Both the position numbers and the translations under genes were made by a program. From Muribaculaceae bacterium (GTDB lineage Bacteria; Bacteroidota; Bacteroidia; Bacteroidales; Muribaculaceae), in contig JAFRRT010000019.1 in assembly GCA_017427945.1 (NCBI GenBank), forward strand, positions 1 through 55,228: a DNA stretch of 55,228 bases. The letters are read 5' to 3'. The notes beneath the pieces were generated by a model that saw only the letters and a list, made by a program, of their open reading frames with translations, made no database searches and was not told the origin of the DNA. Every line of letters starts with the position of its first letter. Position 1 is the first letter of the stretch. Shown here in pieces: positions 46,697 to 53,294 of this stretch.

Positions 46697-47455
46697 ATGA
46701 GAAAAAACATTGTTGCAGGTAACTGGAAAATGAATACCACAGTTCCCGAGGGCGTACAACTCGCCAAGGACGTTTGCGAGGCAGTAGCAGCAGCCGGTGA
46801 GCTGAAGTGTGACGTTATCATGGGCGTGCCTTTCACCCACCTTACCGCCGTGTGTGAGACCATCGGCACTGCCAACGTAGGTCTGGCAGCCCAGAACTGC
46901 GCCGACCACACCAGCGGTGCTTATACCGGTGAGGTTTCGGCTCCCATGGTGGCTTCGACCGGAGCAGGATACGTTATCCTGGGTCACAGCGAGCGCCGTG
47001 GCTACTACAACGAGACAGCCGAGATGCTCAAGGAGAAGGTTGACCTGGCTTTGGCCAACGGACTGAAAGTTATCTTCTGCTGCGGCGAGAGCCTTGAGGA
47101 GCGCGAGAACGGCACCTTCAAGGATGTCATCGCTGCCGAAATTCGCGACTCGCTCTTCCACCTGAGCGCCGAGCAGTTCAAGGAAATCGTCATCGCCTAT
47201 GAGCCCATTTGGGCCATCGGTACCGGTAAGACCGCCACAAGCGACCAGGCACAGGAAATCCACGCCTTCATCCGCGGTCTGCTCACCGAGCAATTCGGTG
47301 CACAAGTAGCTGATGACACCACCATCCTGTACGGTGGCAGCTGCAAGCCCAGCAACGCACCCGAGCTGTTCGCCAAGCCCGACATCGACGGCGGACTCAT
47401 CGGCGGTGCTTCGCTCAAGGCAGCCGACTTCATGGGCATCGTAACTGCCTTCTGA
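46697..47455 (+). CDS. tpiA: Triosephosphate isomerase
   Basis: 252 residues from ATG 46697, the usual size; the upstream extension is untranslated leader after a promoter at 46644. It interconverts dihydroxyacetone phosphate and glyceraldehyde 3-phosphate in glycolysis. Catalytic residues are in GNWKMN (Asn8, Lys10), ILGHSERR (His) and [11 protein letters not shown] (Glu). The phosphate loop ends with LYGGSCKP and GGLIGGASL. Confidence 0.97.
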   Translation: MRKNIVAGNWKMNTTVPEGVQLAKDVCEAVAAAGELKCDVIMGVPFTHLTAVCETIGTANVGLAAQNCADHTSGAYTGEVSAPMVASTGAGYVILGHSERRGYYNETAEMLKEKVDLALANGLKVIFCCGESLEERENGTFKDVIAAEIRDSLFHLSAEQFKEIVIAYEPIWAIGTGKTATSDQAQEIHAFIRGLLTEQFGAQVADDTTILYGGSCKPSNAPELFAKPDIDGGLIGGASLKAADFMGIVTAF

Positions 47456-47468
47456 TTTCCGGTTCATC

Positions 47469-47584
47469 ACTACGAATTACACGGATATTAACGAATGGCA
47501 TCAACATTCGTGTCTTTATAATGAAACCCTCATTTTCTGACAGTTTGTTGACAGTCAATTTGTTGAATTCGCGTAATTCGTAGT
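47469..47584. repeat. Dispersed inverted-repeat element, copy 2
   Basis: Left arm ACTACGAATTACACG (47469-47483) pairs with right arm CGCGTAATTCGTAGT (47570-47584) with one mismatch. The interior holds another hairpin (ACGAATG / CATTCGT). The arms match those at 9640-9700; a T-run follows. Confidence 0.75.
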
Positions 47585-47645
47585 TTTTATTATACCCTGT
47601 CACTATAAAATCCTGAAAAAACTTACCATCTTCGGAAAATTGCAC

Positions 47646-47653
47646 TATCTTTG
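47646..47653 (+). promoter_or_regulatory. -7 box of the SPOR-folE unit
   Basis: TATCTTTG, 33 bp before the ATG of the SPOR-domain gene. Confidence 0.55.
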
Positions 47654-47685
47654 CCGAAAATTTTGACACTAACACATCAATAGAT

Positions 47686-48342
47686 ATGTTAAAACATTTA
47701 CACATCAGGGTTTTGAGCCTCGGCATGACATTACTCATCGTGCTTTCGGCTTATGCCCAGCAGCCTCAAATCACCGACCGCCTGAACAATAGCGGCCAGG
47801 TCAACGTTGACGCGCCCAAGGAACTGGTAAAACGCAACAATGCCGACCTGAACAAACAGCAGCAGACTTCGACCAAGGACAAGAAGGTCAATAAGAAAGC
47901 CGAGCCTGCCAACGAGGAAAAGCTCAACGAACTTGACGACGACACCGACGCCAAGAAAGACGCCAAGAAAGAAGAGGAAAAGAAAAAAGAAGAAGAGAAG
48001 AAGAAAGACGAAGTAACCGTCAAGAAGCCCAAACGCCAGCATACCTCACAGCAGACTATCGAGAACCGCGGCGTGGGCTATCGCATCCAAGCCTACAGCG
48101 ACAACAACTATAAGACCGCAAAAGCCGCTGCACAGCAGCGCGCCAGGGACATCGCGATGAAATTCCCGCAGTATCGTTCCTACATCTCCTATAAGGCTCC
48201 GTCGTGGCGTCTGCGCATCGGCGACTTCAAGACCCAAAAGGAGGCACAGGCTGCACTGCAGCGCATCAAGAGCGTCTATCCCAAGTTTGCACGAGAAATG
48301 GTCATTGTGCGTGACCGCATTAACATCTGGAGCAATGATTAA
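47686..48342 (+). CDS. SPOR-domain exported protein
   Basis: 218 residues: signal peptide (cleavage after SAYA), a low-complexity Lys/Glu/Asp linker (about 60-118), and a C-terminal SPOR domain (about 128-210) with GYRIQAYSDNN and WRLRIGDFKTQKEAQAAL. SPOR domains bind denuded glycan strands at the division septum, so a role in septal wall processing is inferred. Its last codons overlap the folE start. Confidence 0.88.
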   Translation: MLKHLHIRVLSLGMTLLIVLSAYAQQPQITDRLNNSGQVNVDAPKELVKRNNADLNKQQQTSTKDKKVNKKAEPANEEKLNELDDDTDAKKDAKKEEEKKKEEEKKKDEVTVKKPKRQHTSQQTIENRGVGYRIQAYSDNNYKTAKAAAQQRARDIAMKFPQYRSYISYKAPSWRLRIGDFKTQKEAQAALQRIKSVYPKFAREMVIVRDRINIWSND

Positions 48343-48928
48343 AATGAAATTCAGCGACGAGGATCTGAAACTCGCCGAAAAAATAGCTGAACACTACCGC
48401 GCCATCATCGAACTCACCGGTGAAGACCCCGATCGTGAGGGACTGGCCAAGACGCCCATGCGCGCTGCCAAGGCGCTCATCGAGAACACCCGTGGCTATC
48501 ATGAGGATGCTGATGCCATCGTTCACAGCGCCATCTTTGAGCACGAGGGCAGCGAGATTGTCATCGTCAAGGACATCGAGTTCTACTCTCTGTGCGAGCA
48601 CCATATTCTGCCCTTCTTCGGCAAAGTTTCCATCGGCTACATTCCCGCCGGAGGCATTGTCGGCCTGAGCAAGCTCGCGCGCATCGTGGACACCTTCTCG
48701 CGTCGCCTACAGGTACAGGAGAGGATGACACACGACATCTGCGAACTCTTGTCACGCGTCCTTCCCAACCGCGGCGTCATCGTCTATGCCGAGGCACAGC
48801 ACATGTGCATGAAAATGCGCGGTGTCGAGAAACAGGATTCCACCACCATCACCTTTGAGTACAGCGGTGAGTTTGAGGACATTCACCGTCAAAACGAATT
48901 CTTCACGCTGCTCGGTGTGAAAAAATAA
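48335..48928 (+). CDS. folE: GTP cyclohydrolase I
   Basis: 197 residues from ATG 48335 (an ATG three codons later is also possible). The upstream TTG-initiated frame lies inside the SPOR gene and is unlikely to be used. FolE converts GTP to dihydroneopterin triphosphate. Zinc and active-site residues are in FYSLCEHHILPFFG and the later MCMKMRG, with GLSKLARIVD and RRLQVQERMT as signatures. It overlaps the SPOR gene by 8 bp. Confidence 0.95.
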   Translation: MIKMKFSDEDLKLAEKIAEHYRAIIELTGEDPDREGLAKTPMRAAKALIENTRGYHEDADAIVHSAIFEHEGSEIVIVKDIEFYSLCEHHILPFFGKVSIGYIPAGGIVGLSKLARIVDTFSRRLQVQERMTHDICELLSRVLPNRGVIVYAEAQHMCMKMRGVEKQDSTTITFEYSGEFEDIHRQNEFFTLLGVKK

Positions 48929-48950
48929 ATCGATTTTTTTGGCAAAAAAT

Positions 48951-48981
48951 TTTGCCAGTTCAAAAAGTCGCTATATCTTTG
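48951..48981 (+). promoter_or_regulatory. Promoter of the tRNA Gly-Gly-Leu operon
   Basis: TTTG (48951-48954) and TATCTTTG (48974-48981) are separated by exactly 19 bp. The TTTG also forms part of a small GGCAAAA/TTTTGCC hairpin that may end folE. Confidence 0.8.
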
Positions 48982-49026
48982 CACCGCAATTCTCGAAAGC
49001 ACCTTTTTTGAGCGTTGCAAAACTCT

Positions 49027-49099
<73 letters not shown>

Positions 49100-49147
49100 C
49101 AAGTTCTTTGAAACACAAGAAGTTGGCACTGGAAACAGTGCTTGATT

Positions 49148-49220
<73 letters not shown>

Positions 49221-49228
49221 CTCTCTTT

Positions 49229-49312
49229 GTCCAGGTGGCGGAATTGGTAGACGCGCTACTTTGAGGGGGTAGTGCCCAATTGGGCGTGTGAGTTCGACTC
49301 TCATCTTGGACA
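49229..49312 (+). tRNA. tRNA-Leu (anticodon GAG)
   Basis: An 84-nt class II tRNA: acceptor GTCCAGG / CTTGGAC, anticodon loop TTGAGGG on stem CTACT/GGTAG (GAG), long variable arm TGCCCAATTGGGCG, T arm GTGAGTTCGACTCTCAT, discriminator A73. CCA is not fully encoded. tRNA-Leu 3' ends are common integration targets. Confidence 0.95.
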
Positions 49313-49321
49313 CCTTTTTCG

Positions 49322-49358
49322 AGCGGAAGCCGTTGATTTTCAACGACTTCCGCTTTTT
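49322..49358 (+). terminator. Terminator after tRNA-Leu
   Basis: Stem GCGGAAG-CCGTTG / CAACG-A-CTTCCGC followed by TTTTT, 10 bp after the tRNA. Confidence 0.8.
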
Positions 49359-49370
49359 CGTGGTCAAAAT

Positions 49371-49450
49371 TGCACACAAATTGCACACTTATTCTCTGAA
49401 AACTGCACACTTTTTTGGCCTCTGCACACCAATTTCTGCAAATTGCACAC
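49371..49450. repeat. Five TGCACAC direct repeats, helically phased
   Basis: TGCACAC starts at 49371, 49382, 49404, 49423 and 49444, at distances of 11, 22, 19 and 21 bp, close to multiples of one DNA turn. Several copies have AAT or AAC before them. The array lies between the tRNA-Leu terminator and the first AT-rich gene. It resembles arm-type or iteron binding sites. Confidence 0.7.
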
Positions 49451-49504
49451 CACATCTCCCACAATCTCTTTTTCTAAAAAAATTATAAGCCTCCCACCCC
49501 ATCA

Positions 49505-49536
49505 TATCTCACTTTAGAGATAATTTTGTAACTTTG
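49505..49536 (+). promoter_or_regulatory. Promoter with palindromic operator before the 327-residue gene
   Basis: The inverted repeat TATCTC-N6-GAGATA (49505-49522) overlaps TAATTTTG (49521-49528), immediately followed by the -7 box TAACTTTG (49529-49536). A repressor could bind the palindrome. Confidence 0.5.
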
Positions 49537-49574
49537 CGTTGTAGAACCATTACAACACATAAAACAATATTTCC

Positions 49575-50558
49575 ATGGCGTATTTAGCAATTAAAGAATA
49601 TGGCAAACGTATTAATGAAATGGCCATCCGTTTTTCAAAGTATGATAACATATTCGATGGAGCAAGTTCATTAATGGAATATAATGAAATTCATTATATT
49701 TTCTCTCGATTGGCTTGTCGAGAGCTCTACGCTAATGATATCTACCCTGGCAACCAAAGAGTTGTTACTACCCTATATAATAAATTTGTTTTTTCAGAAC
49801 TGCTGAAGAAGGCGTTTCTATCTAAACCTTTTAAGAACCAAGACACAGAAATTGAATTTATTGAAAAAGGGATTGAAGATGGATATTACCTACTCTGTCA
49901 TGCACAAGAACTTTTGATGGCAATAACAGTTACAGCATATCCTGATCGCTTTAAAGAATCACGCATTAAAGAAGCCATTGCGACCCTCAAGGAGGTGACA
50001 GCATTGACAGAAGCAAATATAAGTAGATTCAATATTGCTTACTCAAATCTTGCAGCTAAAGACGCCAAGAGAATTGAAATGATGCAAGCAGAGGCCGAAG
50101 AACAAGAAAAGAAACAAGACAATAGCCCAGACAATCAGAAAAAAGACACTGTTGCAGAATGCTCTGAAATGAATCAGAATCAAGATGGCAAACAAGTGCA
50201 GCCAGCCCATCAAGTGGCAAGAAAGTACATCATCGAGAATAATGATCTTCTTCTTCAGATACATAAATTTCTTGTTGAAACAAAAGTGCTTTTATCAGAT
50301 GTGCTTTTTCCTGTTTTTCTTGACATGGCCATTAACGCAGATGCTAGCAACATCGCCCCTCAGAAGAAGTGGAAGTTTATTACCAGTCTTTGGTATGTAG
50401 CAACTTGTATAAAAGGTGATCAAAAGGCCTGGGCAAGGGATATTTGCAAATCAATGGGGAAAAAACCTAGTGATCTAACAAAGTGCGCTGAAAAAGATCC
50501 AGGATGGCTTGATGATTTAAAAAAACTAGTGGAAAACAACAGAAAAAATCAATTTTGA
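49575..50558 (+). CDS. Unknown 327-residue AT-rich gene
   Basis: I do not recognise this protein. It has no signal peptide or membrane segment and is predicted mostly helical. An N-terminal helical part (about 1-160, with YNEIHYIFSRLACRELYAND) is joined by a charged, Gln/Lys/Glu-rich linker (about 168-205) to a second helical part (about 210-327, with KWKFITSLWYVATCIKGDQKAWARDIC). Codon use is much more AT-rich than in the chromosomal genes to the left, suggesting transfer. It has its own promoter with an inverted repeat and ends inside a tandem 10-bp array. Confidence 0.7.
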   Translation: MAYLAIKEYGKRINEMAIRFSKYDNIFDGASSLMEYNEIHYIFSRLACRELYANDIYPGNQRVVTTLYNKFVFSELLKKAFLSKPFKNQDTEIEFIEKGIEDGYYLLCHAQELLMAITVTAYPDRFKESRIKEAIATLKEVTALTEANISRFNIAYSNLAAKDAKRIEMMQAEAEEQEKKQDNSPDNQKKDTVAECSEMNQNQDGKQVQPAHQVARKYIIENNDLLLQIHKFLVETKVLLSDVLFPVFLDMAINADASNIAPQKKWKFITSLWYVATCIKGDQKAWARDICKSMGKKPSDLTKCAEKDPGWLDDLKKLVENNRKNQF

Positions 50559-50605
50559 CCAGAAAAGCCAGAAAAGACCAGAAAAGACCAGAAAAGACCA
50601 GAAAA
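50557..50605. repeat. Tandem array of five GACCAGAAAA units
   Basis: GACCAGAAAA at 50557, GCCAGAAAA (one base short) at 50567, then exact copies at 50576, 50586 and 50596. The array begins on the stop codon of the upstream gene. Single related copies occur near 50698 and 52771. Confidence 0.85.
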
Positions 50606-50832
50606 ATAATCAAGTCAAAATACATTTAATTCGTTGAAATACAACGAATAAACATGTGTTAGCTTTTGTGATTTTTTCTTCAAATACCAGAGAATTACCA
50701 GACAAAACTGGCAGTAACTTTGCAATGTCCGAACGATGATGGACTGGCGCAAAGGTTCTGCGACCGAGAGCTGGATTCGGGAGGGCGTATAACACACATG
50801 AGCGAGAACCTGCTCTCTAATACTTTTTTAAT
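50606..50832 (+). promoter_or_regulatory. Promoter and about 100-nt leader of the HTH gene
   Basis: The palindrome CCAG-ACAAAA-CTGG (50698-50711) sits directly upstream of the -7 box TAACTTTG (50715-50722). Transcription from about 50729 gives a GC-rich leader of about 100 nt, unusual in this AT-rich segment. Within it CTGGCGCAAAGG (50744-50755) also occurs in the hairpin region at 53108-53119. The leader may be structured. Confidence 0.5.
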
Positions 50833-51150
50833 ATGTCTAATCCATATTCTTCAATTAGTGACATCTTGGCATCAGATGCCAATGTCATCCTTCAAGTTTC
50901 AGCAAAGGACTTGAAAGAGTTCGCGCAGAACATTCTTATCGGCGCAAAGTCAGTCGCTATGATCGAAGCAGAAGCCGCTGCGACGAGCGACCAGTTATTA
51001 ACCATTGACGAGGCATCAGAGTTGCTGTCCGTTTCCAAGATGACGCTCTACCGTTGGGACCAGAACGGCATCCTCAAGAAGGTAGAGATTGGCGGCAAGC
51101 GTCGCTACCGCAAGAGCGACATCGAACGTCTCGTCGGATGTAAAATCTAA
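50833..51150 (+). CDS. Excisionase-type helix-turn-helix protein
   Basis: 105 residues. The C-terminal half (about 55-105) is a MerR-like HTH_17 DNA-binding domain: LTIDEASELLSVSKMTLYRW followed by the wing GGKRRYRKSDIERLV. Proteins of this size and kind in Bacteroidales elements act as excisionases or transcription regulators. The N-terminal half is a helical region without known motifs. It is first in a tight operon with the 28-codon ORF, the initiator and the ATPase. The 10-bp and palindromic repeats upstream could be its binding sites (inference). Confidence 0.85.
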   Translation: MSNPYSSISDILASDANVILQVSAKDLKEFAQNILIGAKSVAMIEAEAAATSDQLLTIDEASELLSVSKMTLYRWDQNGILKKVEIGGKRRYRKSDIERLVGCKI

Positions 51151-51156
51151 TCTATC

Positions 51157-51243
51157 ATGGAAAACACATCGTATTCGAAAGGCAAGTTCAGCCTCCTTGT
51201 GGAGGCTGAGTTGCCGGTCGACGAATTTCTAAAGAGATTGTAA
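51157..51243 (+). CDS. Short ORF of 28 codons between HTH and initiator genes
   Basis: An ATG-initiated frame (MENTSYSKGKFSLL...) that fills the gap: it begins 6 bp after the HTH stop and ends 2 bp before the initiator ATG. That packing suggests translation, either as a microprotein or for coupling. There is no known family, and coding is not proven. Confidence 0.45.
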   Translation: MENTSYSKGKFSLLVEAELPVDEFLKRL

Positions 51244-51245
51244 CT

Positions 51246-51986
51246 ATGCACGACAAGGGGTTTACAATGGTTCCAAACGCCATCATCCGTTCGTCAGTAC
51301 TTAGCATTGCTGAGAAAGCGGTGTGGAACTACATTGCTTCCATGCCTGACGGGTATAGGTATTCGATTCGTTCAGCGTGTAAGACGCTGCACATCGGCGA
51401 TAAGATTTGGCGCCGTGCCATAATCAAACTTGAGAAATTAGGTTTGATATCCGTAAGGCATGTACTTGGGAGGGCGACAGTTTATGAAGCCTCAAAAGAT
51501 GCCCTCGGATGGAATGCACCCCCTAGTCAAATGACCAGCGGTTTAAATGACACCCCTAGTCAATTAACCAGCGGTTCAAACGACACCCCTAGTCAATTAA
51601 CCACACCACCCCTGGTCAATGAGCAGCAGGTTACACATTATAATAAGAAAAAACTATTAAATAACAACGTCGACGACGATACATGTGCACACATGAGAGA
51701 AAAACTTGAACATGAAGTGATGATTGACGGCAACATTGAGCTTGCATGTAAGAGTTGCGGCATTACGCAGGCACAATACATGGAACTCGCTACAGCAATT
51801 ATCGCAGAATGGAAATTCAAAGATCTTCCAGATAGTGAGTGGACAAAGAACCACTTCATATCTGTGCTTCGATACAAAGTTAACGGCCTAAAAAATTACA
51901 ATCATGAAAAAGATACTTCAAAAAACTCTGCAACAACAAGTAACCCGCTTTCAAATGCAACCGTCCACACCGCCAACATCGGTTGA
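51246..51986 (+). CDS. Winged-helix replication initiator-like protein (lambda O-like arrangement)
   Basis: 246 residues. The N-terminal 90 residues are a winged-helix (HTH_36-like) domain: FTMVPNAIIRSSVLSIAEKA, YSIRSACKTLHIGDKIWRRA and LEKLGLISVRH. A Ser/Thr/Pro-rich linker with three repeats (PSQMTSG, PSQLTSG, PSQLTTP) leads to a C-terminal helical domain (YMELATAIIAEWKF, WTKNHFISVLRYK). This layout matches phage and plasmid initiators whose C-terminus recruits a helicase loader. The linker DNA contains four iteron-like repeats plus an AT-rich stretch. The next gene overlaps its end by 83 bp and encodes a DnaC-like ATPase. Initiator function is inference. Confidence 0.7.
   Translation: MHDKGFTMVPNAIIRSSVLSIAEKAVWNYIASMPDGYRYSIRSACKTLHIGDKIWRRAIIKLEKLGLISVRHVLGRATVYEASKDALGWNAPPSQMTSGLNDTPSQLTSGSNDTPSQLTTPPLVNEQQVTHYNKKKLLNNNVDDDTCAHMREKLEHEVMIDGNIELACKSCGITQAQYMELATAIIAEWKFKDLPDSEWTKNHFISVLRYKVNGLKNYNHEKDTSKNSATTSNPLSNATVHTANIG
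51520..51670. repeat. Four iteron-like repeats plus AT-rich stretch (candidate replication origin)
   Basis: CCCCTAGTCAAATGACCA (51520-51537), CCCCTAGTCAATTAACCA (51553-51570 and 51586-51603) and the degenerate CCCCTGGTCAATGAGCA (51609-51625). The first three are 33 bp apart; the fourth is 23 bp further, in a different codon phase. An AT-rich tract (about 51633-51668) follows. Iterons then an AT-rich DUE inside an initiator gene is the design of the lambda origin. Confidence 0.55.
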
Positions 51987-52599
51987 TTGGGCCAAAGAAA
52001 TGGCCTACTTCCGAGCAGCTTTTCTTAAGGTCGAACCACGTTTTGACCCGAAACTGGCTGATAGGAACATCTTAAACTCACTCTTTGCCTGGGTATGGAA
52101 GCTCGATGAGTACAACAAGCTCAAGTTGGATTACAACAAGGGGTTTTGCTTCTATGGAGATCTCGGCTTAGGCAAGAGTATGACCCTGCAAGCTCTACGC
52201 CAATACCGGAATGGCCTAGTTTCTCGACACGAGAGTAAGAGAGAAGATTTCCGTATGAAGGGAACTTGGCTGAAGGCTGCAAGTGAATTGGCGAACATCT
52301 TTTCAGTTGATGGGCAGCCAGCTCTTATAAAGTACACAACCGACGAAATCAACCTTATCATCGATGAGTTGGGAAGAGAGCCCAGACCTGCGAAATATTT
52401 CGGTACAGAACTGAATGTCATCCAGTTTGTACTTCAGTTGCGCTATGATCACAGGCGTGATAGTGTTACCCATATCACCACCAATCTTAAACTCGAAGAC
52501 ATTGCGCAGAAATACGGTGCATATATTGCTGACCGTTGCTTGGAGATGTTCAACTTTATCGAGTTCAAGGGCGCTAGTCTCCGATCAAAAATACACTGA
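51904..52599 (+). CDS. DnaC-like AAA+ ATPase (helicase loader-like)
   Basis: 231 residues from ATG 51904 (an ATG at 51955 is also possible). Walker A GDLGLGKS is at 85-92, Walker B LIIDE at 151-155, sensor-1 ITTN near 196 and the Arg-finger-like IADR near 215, the order of DnaC/IstB-type AAA+ proteins. There is no IS21 transposase beside it, so a replicative helicase loader fits better than IstB. The overlap with the initiator gene suggests translational coupling. Confidence 0.8.
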   Translation: MKKILQKTLQQQVTRFQMQPSTPPTSVDWAKEMAYFRAAFLKVEPRFDPKLADRNILNSLFAWVWKLDEYNKLKLDYNKGFCFYGDLGLGKSMTLQALRQYRNGLVSRHESKREDFRMKGTWLKAASELANIFSVDGQPALIKYTTDEINLIIDELGREPRPAKYFGTELNVIQFVLQLRYDHRRDSVTHITTNLKLEDIAQKYGAYIADRCLEMFNFIEFKGASLRSKIH

Positions 52600-52769
52600 T
52601 ATGTCTAACCAACTGACATCGGCACGTTTTTCTACTACTGTCAGCGATTTGGTGTGGTATGAGATGGTTTATATTGAAGCTGTTATGGAACCTTCCGCTG
52701 GCGTTTTCGGACGGCAGCGGAAGGTCGTTTTTGGTTGCGACTTTTTGTGAGTACGTGACAAAAAATAGC

Positions 52770-53290
52770 CAGAAAATTAACATTTGAGGGTGGTCTCAAA
52801 AGTGGCCGTAAAACCTGTATTCATCGGGGTTCTTTCAGAAAATAAATTGTTAAAATGCACGTTTTTTTACGATTTGTAAAGGATTGAAAAACTCAAATAC
52901 TTGATTATCAAGCATTAAAGGGTTGAAAAGGGAATTTTTTCCCTTTGTCTCTCTCTAAGGAGCCCCCTACCGCCCTGCGGGGCGCTTCTGAAAATGGCCG
53001 TCAAAAAAGCGCTATATGCAGGGCGAATGTGCGGTAATGTCGCTTAGGTGCATAGATGAAATCGGGCGACAGTGCGGTTTCATCCATGCCCTGGGGACAA
53101 ATTCGGCCTGGCGCAAAGGCCGAAGCATAGCGGAATGCCCTTTGCCCTGGCATTTTCGGCATTTATGTTGTTCGGTGAGACGGTTTCAACGAATGCTGTT
53201 ACCGCTTTTCTCCGTGGTGATAACAGCCACTCTCAAATGGTTACGTCTTGCTGATGCATTGTGTTGCCTGCTGGGACTTCATGAATGATT
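52770..53290 (+). ncRNA. Candidate structured RNA, copy A
   Basis: There is no credible protein gene here. Conserved with copy B are: a hairpin CTTG-ATTAT-CAAG (52900-52912); a hairpin AAAGGGAA / TTCCCTTT with loop TTTT (52927-52946); and CGCCCTGC (52971-52978) complementary to GCAGGGCG (53018-53025), closing over an inner GCGCTT/AAGCGC pair. Further stems are 53051-53088 (GATGAAA/TTTCATC), 53103-53123 (TCGGCCT/AGGCCGA) and 53195-53227 (GCTGTTA/TAACAGC). The strand is assumed from the operon direction; exact ends are unknown. Confidence 0.5.
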
Positions 53291-53294
53291 AAGC

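Noticed and set aside
49288-49312. The tRNA-Leu 3' end as a left attachment site
   Set aside because: I searched by eye for a second copy of the T-arm and acceptor end between 49313 and 55228 and found none, so no att pair is annotated.
51904-52599. IstB (IS21 accessory ATPase) identity for the DnaC-like gene
   Set aside because: No IstA transposase or IS21 ends are nearby; the overlap with an initiator gene favours a helicase-loader role.
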